DNA from: Candidatus Saccharimonadota bacterium
Lineage (GTDB): Bacteria; Patescibacteriota; Saccharimonadia; Saccharimonadales; Saccharimonadaceae
Direction: 5' to 3'
NCBI GenBank assembly: GCA_017515205.1
Contig: JAFWHN010000003.1
Span: 1 to 37,346 of the forward strand
Length of the DNA stretch: 37,346 nt
Shown piece after piece: positions 27,716 to 34,682 of the stretch. Position 1 is the first letter of the stretch; every line of letters begins with the position of its first letter. The translations under genes were made by a program, and so were the position numbers. The notes beneath the pieces are model-generated. The model was not told where the DNA came from. It saw only the letters and a list, made by a program, of their open reading frames with translations, and made no database searches.

Positions 27716-28533
27716 TTTTTCTTATACTCAAAATACTCGTAACTATTCTTCTTACTATATTTTACCATAGAATCATAAGCCTTTTTAGCTAAATCCGCCC
27801 GGTTCTCATCTTCAGATTTTTTAGGGTCCGGGTAAAATGGACCATCTACATAAATATCCATCCTCGGCAAATCACCTCGCTTCTGATCTTTACGTTTGTG
27901 ATAAGTCGTCGTCATTGTAAAAATCGGCAAATTATTCCGCACCGCATAGGTAAACGATTTATCGCCCGCCGGAAACTTCCTTACTCCTGTATAATACGGC
28001 CAAAGGTGTGCCTCCGGATAAATTACTAAACAATTCCCTTGCTGAAGTCTACAATCTGCCGCCTCGTGAAACGCCTTTTTCTCTTCTTTCGTCTTTCCAA
28101 GTGGTAATCCACCAATATATGGCAAAAACTTTCCAATCCCTGGCACTTTCAAATTCACCGGACTGATAATCGTGAAAATCCGCCGATTTGCCGCAAGCGC
28201 CGGCCCAAACACATCATGAAATGGATTCGTGTGATTACAATACATCACATAACCTTTACCCTTCGCCTTTTTCAACTTTTCGCGCCCATAAAACTTCGCC
28301 TGCCAATAACCCCGTTCATAATACTCCCCAAACAACTTAAAAATCCGAAATAGCACCGACGAATACATTCTCTTGAACGGATTTTTCGGAATAAATTCAT
28401 AACCTTCCGGTAACCTCACTTCTTCATGTTTCTCTTGCTCCGCCGTCTGGATCGGATCGTCCGTCTCGTTTTCATAGTAAATCACCCGTTCTGATTTCGG
28501 AATGTCTTTTTGGAATAATTCTGCCTTCGCCAT
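27712..28533 (-). CDS. PlsC-like lysophospholipid acyltransferase
   Basis: 273 residues. Likely transfers an acyl chain to a lysophospholipid or a glycolipid at the membrane. The acyltransferase block I reads YCNHTNPFHD, that is H-x5-D to the last Asp, one residue longer than the usual Hx4D. A block III equivalent is VIYPEAHLWPYYTG with the Glu kept. No clear transmembrane helix is visible, so attachment would be peripheral. It lies between two GT8 genes: the upstream one overlaps by 1 base (TAATG) and the downstream one by ATGA, so all three are tightly coupled. A specific substrate cannot be assigned. Confidence 0.85.
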   Translation of the reverse strand: MAKAELFQKDIPKSERVIYYENETDDPIQTAEQEKHEEVRLPEGYEFIPKNPFKRMYSSVLFRIFKLFGEYYERGYWQAKFYGREKLKKAKGKGYVMYCNHTNPFHDVFGPALAANRRIFTIISPVNLKVPGIGKFLPYIGGLPLGKTKEEKKAFHEAADCRLQQGNCLVIYPEAHLWPYYTGVRKFPAGDKSFTYAVRNNLPIFTMTTTYHKRKDQKRGDLPRMDIYVDGPFYPDPKKSEDENRADLAKKAYDSMVKYSKKNSYEYFEYKKK

Positions 28534-29360
28534 TACAAATTCTCCTTAAGCTTAGCGTATTCTTCCAGTATATCATCAAACTCTATAATCCCCAAAACCT
28601 CATGCACACGCTCCACATCAAATGGTTTTACTTTTTGCACCCTAAAATACGGCCAAAATTTAAAATTATTGCTAAAATGATGTAAAACCGTATCTTCCCT
28701 TGGTCTCTCGCCCTGCTCATTATATTTTCGCGGCATCAATTTCCGATGTGTAATCGATTTATTGAGCGCCGCCTGATCTGCCAGCATCATCCATCTTTTC
28801 GCGCACAGTTTCACCGCCTTTTCAAACATCCCAGACTTCAAACATTCCGGCACATTAAATAGCATCACGCCCGAATTCATATAATCAAAGTTGGTGAGAC
28901 CGTGATAATGATAAAAATTCTTCCCGTAAATATCGAACACCCCCGCCGCTTCGGTTCCCTCTAAATTCGTATTATAGAATTCCTGTATATCCTTCCGGCA
29001 CACCACATCATAATCTAAATACAAAATCCGATCTAGTTTTTTAAGTTCCGGCACTTTATCAATGTAGAGTCTTAGCATAGAGCACGGCGTAAAATACGAA
29101 CCCATGTTTTTTGCTGGTAAATTTTCCCTAAACACTTCCGTAGCATCAATCAATTTCACTGAATTTTTCGTATTATACTTCTTGACCAATTTATCTAAAA
29201 ACTGCGCCGCTTCGTTTTTAAACGGTTTTACCCCCTCATATTTAATCGTCACTATATATATATTATATATGGCGTCTTTTTTACCCCGCATTAGAAGCGA
29301 CAAAATCGACACCAATACTCCCCGATCAATCCCTTCATCACCGCAATACAATATATTCAT
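28533..29360 (-). CDS. Family 8 glycosyltransferase, first gene of the envelope trio
   Basis: 275 residues. GT8 hallmarks are ILYLDYDVVCRKDI (DxD-type metal site), FDYMNSGVMLFN, LADQAALNKSI and TVLHHFSNNFKFW. It is related to, but clearly different from, the GT8 at 26744. The ATG at 29360 lies 6 bases after TGGTATAAT, and that box overlaps the stop of the YolD-like gene, so the trio has its own leaderless promoter although it sits close behind the polymerase operon. It probably acts on an envelope lipid or polysaccharide intermediate together with the adjacent acyltransferase. Confidence 0.92.
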   Translation of the reverse strand: MNILYCGDEGIDRGVLVSILSLLMRGKKDAIYNIYIVTIKYEGVKPFKNEAAQFLDKLVKKYNTKNSVKLIDATEVFRENLPAKNMGSYFTPCSMLRLYIDKVPELKKLDRILYLDYDVVCRKDIQEFYNTNLEGTEAAGVFDIYGKNFYHYHGLTNFDYMNSGVMLFNVPECLKSGMFEKAVKLCAKRWMMLADQAALNKSITHRKLMPRKYNEQGERPREDTVLHHFSNNFKFWPYFRVQKVKPFDVERVHEVLGIIEFDDILEEYAKLKENL

Positions 29361-29366
29361 AGCTTA

Positions 29367-29375
29367 ATTATACCA
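29367..29375 (-). promoter_or_regulatory. Leaderless-type promoter of the GT8-PlsC-GT8 trio
   Basis: TGGTATAAT ends 6 bases before the ATG at 29360 and overlaps the stop codon of the preceding gene. Confidence 0.7.
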
Positions 29376-29595
29376 AATTTATCTCGTCCAAAAGATCCAA
29401 CCTATCATCATCCAAATTTTTCTCAATTATTCGTCGGCTTTTTAGCTCTGCAAACTTCGCCGTCTGCCTTACTGCATCCGCATACCCAATCAGTGCCGCA
29501 TACGGCGCAAACTGCGCTGCCCGCATTTTGCGCGGCAGCCTCGGATGATTTTTTGGCTCATAGTGCGGATGATTAATAATTTCGTCGTATTTCAT
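29368..29595 (-). CDS. YolD-like protein, partner of Y-family polymerase
   Basis: 75 residues. The pattern HPRLPRKMRAAQFAPYAALIGYADAVRQ matches, in its first and second halves, the YolD-like family known from Firmicutes, where such genes sit beside UvrX/ImuB-type translesion polymerases. That is exactly the context here: it overlaps the end of the polymerase gene by ATGA. The biochemical role of YolD-like proteins is not well settled; an accessory role in translesion synthesis is inferred from the pairing. The family match rests on recall of the RAAQFAPFAALTGY motif. Confidence 0.8.
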   Translation of the reverse strand: MKYDEIINHPHYEPKNHPRLPRKMRAAQFAPYAALIGYADAVRQTAKFAELKSRRIIEKNLDDDRLDLLDEINLV

Positions 29596-30944
29596 GCTTT
29601 ATGTCCTCCAATCTGCCGATTTCTCTCGCGCCCCGTCGCCCCCTCCTCAAAATTAATACCCTTTAGAATTGCATTCTTGCCATAACGTTTTTTAATTGCA
29701 ATTACCGCTTCGTTCGCTCGTTGCTCTTTAGCAAGCTCTGCTCTATCGTTCTTTTCAAACAAATTCAATTGGCGCAGCTCAGTTCTAGCTTCCTCTTCAC
29801 GCTTCACATTACAAACATCAATCATAATCCGCCGAACCTTCAGCTCCGGATTCACTTTTTCGTCAAAAATCTTTTGCACTGCCTCACTAATTAAATGTGT
29901 AGAAGCCGTATATTCTTCCAACTTATAGCTTCCGTGCGCGTGCTTTGGCACCTTCCGCCCGTAAAAATCTTCCGCCATCTCACCGTGATAATTTTCTAAG
30001 CTCGTTTTATCATAACCCACTGTCATCATTACTTGATCCGTTACTAACTTTTTATTTAGTAAATTCAGCCCAATATCCTCCGCCATTTCTTCTGCCACCA
30101 CTTTCGCTTTTTTAAAATCATACGGTTCTTTTAAAACTTGCCCCGACGAAAACGAATTTGTTTCCGGCCGATACTTTTTTATCTCAGCAATTTCGCACGG
30201 TTCATAACCCCAAGCATGGTCAATCAAAAATTCCGCATTCACACCGAATTGTTTATACAAAAAGTCCTCGTCTTTTTCCGAGCACAGCGCCACGTCCCCC
30301 ATCGTATAAAGCCCATTTTCTTCTAGCCTTCTGGCATAGCCTTTCCCCACGCGCCAAAAATCCGTTAGTGGCCGATGCTCCCAGAGTTCCCGTCGGTAGC
30401 TCATTTCATCTAGCTCCGCAATCCTCACACCATCCTTATCCGGCTCCTTATGCTTCGCCACAATATCCATCGCCACCTTCGCAAGATATAGATTCGTACC
30501 AATCCCCGCCGTCGCCGTCACACCAGTTTCCTTCAAAACCTCCTTGATCATCTTCATCGCGAGTTCTTTTGCCGTACAATTATAAGCCTTGAGATACGGC
30601 GTCGCATCGATAAACACCTCATCGATCGAATAAACGTGCATGTCCTCCGCCGCAATATAGCGTAGATATATATTATAGATACGTGTACTGTAGCTGATAT
30701 AATATGCCATCCTAGGCTTCGCAATCAAAAAATCCTTCGCTTTTTGTTTTACTTCGTAAAGCCTCGCCCGTCCCGGAATCCCCAGTTTTTTTAGAGCTGG
30801 CGACACCGCTAAACAAATCGTTTTATCCGTCCGTGACTCATCCGCCACTACTAGCTTCGCCGTCAAAGGATTTAGTCCTCTCTCCACGCATTCCACCGAC
30901 GCATAAAACGACTTCAAATCAATCGCAATATAAACCTTCCCCAT
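29592..30944 (-). CDS. Y-family translesion DNA polymerase (DinB/UvrX-like)
   Basis: 450 residues from the ATG at 30944. Copies past DNA lesions. The first catalytic Asp is in IAIDLKSFYASVE (Asp9), the second pair is Asp108-Glu109 in VYSIDEVFIDA; Lys/Arg-rich fingers and the HhH thumb (DFWRVGKGYARRLEENGL) follow, then the little-finger domain. QLNLF near residue 410 matches the beta-clamp binding consensus. Serine in DLKSFYASVE and the YolD partner favour the UvrX-like branch over classical DinB. The frame stays open to 31037, but that extension runs through the tRNA-Leu gene and terminator; TATAAT 6 bases before 30944 fixes the start. Confidence 0.94.
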   Translation of the reverse strand: MGKVYIAIDLKSFYASVECVERGLNPLTAKLVVADESRTDKTICLAVSPALKKLGIPGRARLYEVKQKAKDFLIAKPRMAYYISYSTRIYNIYLRYIAAEDMHVYSIDEVFIDATPYLKAYNCTAKELAMKMIKEVLKETGVTATAGIGTNLYLAKVAMDIVAKHKEPDKDGVRIAELDEMSYRRELWEHRPLTDFWRVGKGYARRLEENGLYTMGDVALCSEKDEDFLYKQFGVNAEFLIDHAWGYEPCEIAEIKKYRPETNSFSSGQVLKEPYDFKKAKVVAEEMAEDIGLNLLNKKLVTDQVMMTVGYDKTSLENYHGEMAEDFYGRKVPKHAHGSYKLEEYTASTHLISEAVQKIFDEKVNPELKVRRIMIDVCNVKREEEARTELRQLNLFEKNDRAELAKEQRANEAVIAIKKRYGKNAILKGINFEEGATGRERNRQIGGHKA

Positions 30945-30950
30945 ATATTT

Positions 30951-30956
30951 ATTATA
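30951..30956 (-). promoter_or_regulatory. Leaderless-type promoter of the Y-polymerase operon
   Basis: TATAAT ends 6 bases before the ATG at 30944. It sits directly behind the tRNA-Leu terminator. Confidence 0.7.
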
Positions 30957-30960
30957 ACGA

Positions 30961-30981
30961 AAAAACGCCAAGTCGGCGCTT
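30961..30981 (-). terminator. Terminator after tRNA-Leu
   Basis: On the minus strand AAGCGCC-GACTT-GGCGTTT followed by more T residues. It separates tRNA-Leu from the polymerase promoter. Confidence 0.8.
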
Positions 30982-30995
30982 CTCGATTCAGTTTT

Positions 30996-31080
30996 TGGTG
31001 CCCGAGATGGGACTTGAACCCATACGGATTTCTCCATTCGATTTTAAGTCGAACGCGTATACCAATTCCGCCACTCGGGC
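30996..31080 (-). tRNA. tRNA-Leu (anticodon TAA)
   Basis: The acceptor stem is GCCCGAG/CTCGGGC. The anticodon stem TTCGA/TCGAA encloses CTTAAAA, giving TAA. A long variable arm (TGGAGAAATCCGT) marks a class II tRNA, the T loop is TTCAAGT and CCA is encoded. Confidence 0.97.
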
Positions 31081-31088
31081 ACACCATT

Positions 31089-31097
31089 ATTATACCA
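31089..31097 (-). promoter_or_regulatory. tRNA-Leu promoter, extended -10
   Basis: TGGTATAAT on the minus strand, 8 bases before the tRNA and directly behind the trxB-like stop. Confidence 0.65.
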
Positions 31098-31099
31098 CA

Positions 31100-31876
31100 T
31101 TATTCCAGATATTGCACCGCTGCCATCGCGGCATTCGCCCCATCACCTGCCGCTGTCACCAGTTGTCGTAAATTCTTCGTCCGACAATCACCCGCTACAA
31201 ACACACCTGGACAAGACGTCACGCAAGTCTCGTCTGCCACAATATATCCTTCCTGATCCAGCTCTACCAGGCCTTGCAAAAATCCAGTACTCGGCACCCT
31301 GCCAATTGCTACAAAAATTGCTTCCGCATCTTCCGGCAAAACATCATCATGGTGCACGTGATAAACTTTTGATGCAATTTTCTCTAGATACTTAATCTCA
31401 TATTTCGCCGTATTGCCACTGCCTACCACTACCACTGGCCTGCCTTTATAAAGCGCGCCATCACAAGTTGCACAGTACGAAATTGGTCGCTTTCCAGCCT
31501 CCTTAATCTGCTTTTCGCCTAATTTCCTCGGCTCCGTCCCCATCGCTAAAATTATCGCACCACACGAATATTCATTTTCATCAGTTTTTACTACAAATCC
31601 CTTATTACCCTCTTTACTAGCAATCGAAATAACTTCTTCATCTTTAAAATTCACACCTAAATTATTCGCCTGGTGATATATTTTCTCCATTAAATCTGGC
31701 CCTGAAACACCTGGCTCCCCCGGCCAATTATCCAACCTTAAAGAATCTATAATTTGCCCACCAAAGGCTTTTTTCTCTAAAACCAGCACTTCACGCCTAG
31801 CACGCTTAGCGTAAATTGCTGCCGTCATCCCAGCCATTCCTGCCCCCACAACTACAATATCAATCTCTTTTTTCAT
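31100..31876 (-). CDS. trxB: Thioredoxin reductase-like flavoprotein with shortened NADPH domain
   Basis: 258 residues against about 310 in typical TrxB. The FAD-binding GAGMAG motif (11-16), the redox-active CATC (Cys135, Cys138) and the C-terminal FAD motif GVFVAGDCR are intact. The NADPH domain keeps GSGNTA (152-157) but the chain then jumps from VYHVHHDD to AEAIFVAIG, leaving out about 45 residues, including the HRRxxxR motif that grips the NADPH phosphate. The enzyme may use NADH or another donor. It should reduce thioredoxin or a similar protein. AAGGAG precedes the ATG, and TTGAAA-17-GATAAT is a plausible promoter. Confidence 0.93.
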   Translation of the reverse strand: MKKEIDIVVVGAGMAGMTAAIYAKRARREVLVLEKKAFGGQIIDSLRLDNWPGEPGVSGPDLMEKIYHQANNLGVNFKDEEVISIASKEGNKGFVVKTDENEYSCGAIILAMGTEPRKLGEKQIKEAGKRPISYCATCDGALYKGRPVVVVGSGNTAKYEIKYLEKIASKVYHVHHDDVLPEDAEAIFVAIGRVPSTGFLQGLVELDQEGYIVADETCVTSCPGVFVAGDCRTKNLRQLVTAAGDGANAAMAAVQYLE

Positions 31877-31893
31877 TTTTCTCCTTAACTACT

Positions 31894-31922
31894 ATTATCC
31901 CTCAAATTACTTCTTTTTTCAA
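31894..31922 (-). promoter_or_regulatory. trxB promoter
   Basis: TTGAAA, 17 bases, GATAAT on the minus strand, with a short leader carrying AAGGAG. Confidence 0.55.
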
Positions 31923-31965
31923 ATAAAAAATATTCCCTTCTCCTATTGCATTTTTAAAACTTTTA

Positions 31966-31974
31966 TGCTATAAT
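31966..31974 (+). promoter_or_regulatory. Promoter of the orphan gene at 32022, extended -10
   Basis: TGCTATAAT, giving a leader of about 40 bases that ends in the strong ribosome site GGGGGGTGA. Confidence 0.7.
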
Positions 31975-32021
31975 ATAGAGATAGCGCTTTTATTGCACAT
32001 TAAAAACAGGGGGGTGAAAAA

Positions 32022-32372
32022 ATGTTCCAATCACAAGTTTCAAAAGTTGCTAAAAAATTAGTTAATCTAACTGATGAAAGAATCAAGGTCTATAACAAAA
32101 GCTCTGGAGAAATAGTAACACTCGAGCCAAGCTCGATTCAGTTACCTAAAGAACCAGACGACTGCGAAAATCCAAGTATTATGTACGTAGTCAAAAAGAA
32201 AACCGCGAATCGACTTAAAAGAAGTGAGGGCAGGAGACTGTCAGACATTGCCATTATACGTTGCAAAGACAGAGGAAGGCATAATGTCGAAATCACATAT
32301 TTGGTATGGGGAAATGACATCCACACCGAAGTCGCCTTAGTAGCAACTAGCATTATAACAAATAATCTATAA
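32022..32372 (+). CDS. Orphan 116-residue protein, NLT-type fold resemblance
   Basis: Not firmly recognised. The start LVNLTDERIKVYNKSSGEIVTLEPS and the later YVVKKKTANRLKRSEGRR recall, in spacing, short proteins with an NLTPH opening found in bacteria and phages; this resemblance is from memory and weak. No membrane segment or signal peptide is seen, so it should be soluble and cytoplasmic. It is a stand-alone transcription unit: extended -10 promoter, a G-rich Shine-Dalgarno sequence (GGGGGGTGA, 3-4 bases before AAAATG) and its own strong terminator. That arrangement, unlike its leaderless neighbours, suggests high or separately controlled expression. Confidence 0.75.
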   Translation: MFQSQVSKVAKKLVNLTDERIKVYNKSSGEIVTLEPSSIQLPKEPDDCENPSIMYVVKKKTANRLKRSEGRRLSDIAIIRCKDRGRHNVEITYLVWGNDIHTEVALVATSIITNNL

Positions 32373-32380
32373 AGTGCTTT

Positions 32381-32406
32381 GCGGAGTAATAATACTCCGC
32401 TTTTTT
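32381..32406 (+). terminator. Terminator of the orphan gene
   Basis: GCGGAGTA-ATAA-TACTCCGC followed by TTTTTT, 9 bases after the stop codon. Confidence 0.9.
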
Positions 32407-32415
32407 CTTGCCTTG

Positions 32416-34539
32416 TTATACCTTATTAATCACCGGAATTACAATTGGCGTATGTCCCGTCGCATCAAACAAAATATGCTCGACATCTTCCTTGATTTCT
32501 TCCTTTAAAACTTTCATTTCTGGGTCCGTCGAAATCGATTTATCAGTTTTCTGTCGGAGATAATGACGAATTTTCCCAATCAATTCCTCCGAATTATCTA
32601 GATAAATAAATGCTCTCGATACGATATCTGGCGTTTTCATCAAATGTCCAGTCTTTTTGCTAAGCGTCAAAACGATAATAAATATTCCTTCCCGTGAAAT
32701 ATGAATCCGATCCTTCACCACCGCTTCATGCACTTGCTGATCCGCGTCGTCATATAGTTTATTTCCTACGTGAATCCGACCAGCTTTGCGAATCGTCTTT
32801 TCAGGAGTCAATTCCACGATATCTCCATCATCTGAAAGCAGAATCCTTGATCGATCCAAACCAATCACATTTTCCGCCATTTCCGCATTATGCTCTAGCA
32901 TGTAAAATTCACCGTGATACGGCATATAGTTCAAAGGATGTAACCTCGTCACAAAATCCACATGATCCTCAAAATATGCATGCCCAGACAAATGTAAAGG
33001 CCCGATATTAGTAAGATGCGTCTTTCCGTTTTGAATAACCTGTGCTCCCTCGCGCAAAAGCCCATCCACCGTCGAAACTACATGTGGCTCATTGCCCGGA
33101 ATCGGATTTGACGAAAACACAATCGTATCGGTCGACTTAATCTTAATGTATTTATGCGCACCAGTCACCATCCGATTCAAAACCGCGTTCAATTCGCCCT
33201 GCGAACCAGTACAGACTATACAAACTTTTTCATCTGGCAACTTAACGATGTCTTCCATCTTCACAATTGTGTCTTTTGGTACTTTCACAGACTTTGAACG
33301 TAACGCCACTTCCACATTATTAATCATCGAAAAGCCCGAAAATGCTACTTTGCGACCTCGTTTTGACGCTTCTTTCAAAATCAACTCAATTCTTGAAATC
33401 TGTGACGAAAAACACGAAATAATCACTCGACCGTTCGCATAATGGTCCATTACTTTACCCAAATTCTCACCTACATCATATTCTGAATGTGGATGATGCC
33501 CTGGTGAATCAATATTAGTCGACTCGTTTACCATCAAATCTACGCCTTCTTTTGCGACAATCTCATCAATTCTTTCATAATCAGTCTGCACACCCATCGG
33601 GTTGTTCTCATGTCGCCAGTCTCCCGAAAAATAAATTAAACCATTCGGTGTTCTGACTACGATTGCCGTATTGCCAGGAATAGAGTGAAGCGTATGAATA
33701 AACTCTACCGAAAAATGCTCACTTACCTGAATTTTTTCGTGCTTAAATGGGTCTACCACCTGATAATTCATCTCCGGTTCATCTTCAAGCTCCGACATCT
33801 GTTTTTTAATCATTCCAAGCGTAAATTCAGTGCCATAAATTGGCGTCAAATGCGAAAACTTCGGTAGCAAATGCCTGCAAGCCCCAATATGGTCCAGATG
33901 TGCGTGCGTGAAGCAAATCGCCTTCACTTTAGAAACATTATCCTCTAAATATTTAATATCAGGAATCAGATAGTTTACTCCTGGATAATCGTCTCCCGCA
34001 AATAACACCCCCATATCTATTACAATCATTTCGGTTTTATATTCCAGAATCGTCATATTCTTACCAATGCCAAATTCACCCACACCACCAATCGGAATAA
34101 TCCGCACTGATTCTGGGTCTGGTCGCATCTGCTTCAATTTAGCATTCGTTACCTGCTCACCACCATATCCATTATAGCGTGACTTATTCACTGGTATACC
34201 AATAATATGCTGTGTCGCTTGTGCATTCACATCTTGGCTTAACATTCTCTGATGGTGCATTACCTCACCTTTTTTCGCTGAAACCGACAAATTAACTTTT
34301 CTTTGCTCGGCCTCTAATTTAGCCTGAGATTTTTCGGCTTTTTTGCTAGATTTTTTACTAGTTTGTGCAACTTTTTTCGCAGTTTTCTTATTAACTAACT
34401 TTTCATCCTTACCGCCAGGCCCAAAATTCGAATTAAAATTTCGATTTTGTGCCTCTTCAAATTGCTTTTTAATATCTGGCAATCTTTCTGCCCTCGATTT
34501 TAAGAGCCGGGCACGACGCTCTTCTTCTTTTAAATTCAT
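32416..34539 (-). CDS. rnj: Ribonuclease J with long basic N-terminal extension
   Basis: A metallo-beta-lactamase-fold nuclease (5'-3' exo- and endonuclease) for mRNA decay and rRNA maturation. The zinc motif THAHLDH lies at 211-217, further ligands are in HTLHSIPGN and FSGDWRH, and beta-CASP features include CFSSQISR, CTGSQGE and YMPYHGEFYM. At 707 residues it is about 150 longer than usual. The conserved part begins near 146 (RIIPIGGVGEFG). The extension is Lys-, Ala- and Gln-rich (KKTAKKVAQTSKKSSKKAEK) and probably disordered, perhaps binding RNA or ribosomes. AAAAGGA precedes the ATG. It is divergent from nusA. Confidence 0.96.
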   Translation of the reverse strand: MNLKEEERRARLLKSRAERLPDIKKQFEEAQNRNFNSNFGPGGKDEKLVNKKTAKKVAQTSKKSSKKAEKSQAKLEAEQRKVNLSVSAKKGEVMHHQRMLSQDVNAQATQHIIGIPVNKSRYNGYGGEQVTNAKLKQMRPDPESVRIIPIGGVGEFGIGKNMTILEYKTEMIVIDMGVLFAGDDYPGVNYLIPDIKYLEDNVSKVKAICFTHAHLDHIGACRHLLPKFSHLTPIYGTEFTLGMIKKQMSELEDEPEMNYQVVDPFKHEKIQVSEHFSVEFIHTLHSIPGNTAIVVRTPNGLIYFSGDWRHENNPMGVQTDYERIDEIVAKEGVDLMVNESTNIDSPGHHPHSEYDVGENLGKVMDHYANGRVIISCFSSQISRIELILKEASKRGRKVAFSGFSMINNVEVALRSKSVKVPKDTIVKMEDIVKLPDEKVCIVCTGSQGELNAVLNRMVTGAHKYIKIKSTDTIVFSSNPIPGNEPHVVSTVDGLLREGAQVIQNGKTHLTNIGPLHLSGHAYFEDHVDFVTRLHPLNYMPYHGEFYMLEHNAEMAENVIGLDRSRILLSDDGDIVELTPEKTIRKAGRIHVGNKLYDDADQQVHEAVVKDRIHISREGIFIIVLTLSKKTGHLMKTPDIVSRAFIYLDNSEELIGKIRHYLRQKTDKSISTDPEMKVLKEEIKEDVEHILFDATGHTPIVIPVINKV

Positions 34540-34577
34540 AAGTTCCTTTTTTATTACAAGTATTAAACAGTAACCTT

Positions 34578-34606
34578 ATTATAACAAACTGCTTGCATTT
34601 TTTCAA
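34578..34606 (-). promoter_or_regulatory. RNase J promoter
   Basis: TTGAAA, 17 bases, TATAAT (extended by TGT) on the minus strand, giving a leader of about 32 bases. Its -35 region overlaps that of the nusA promoter. Confidence 0.75.
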
Positions 34607-34620
34607 GACTTTGCTATAAT
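34593..34620 (+). promoter_or_regulatory. nusA promoter
   Basis: TTGCAT, 16 bases, TATAAT with TGC extension. It shares its -35 region with the divergent RNase J promoter. Confidence 0.8.
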
Positions 34621-34637
34621 AAATACATACAGATTTG

Positions 34638-34666
34638 ACCGGCTCTTGAGATAGAGACGGTTTTTT
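34638..34666 (+). promoter_or_regulatory. Terminator-like hairpin in the nusA leader (possible attenuator)
   Basis: ACCG/CGGT and CTCT/AGAG stack around one G-A mismatch with a 6-base loop, and TTTTTT follows. It begins about 10 bases after the expected transcript start and ends 17 bases before the ATG. The position between promoter and gene suggests premature termination as a control step. Confidence 0.6.
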
Positions 34667-34682
34667 AAATGAAAGGAAAAAT

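Noticed and set aside
30945-31037. Open frame extending the Y-polymerase upstream
   Set aside because: The extension reads through the tRNA-Leu 3' part and its terminator; the leaderless promoter at 30951-30956 and the conserved MGKVYIAIDLKSF start argue for 30944.
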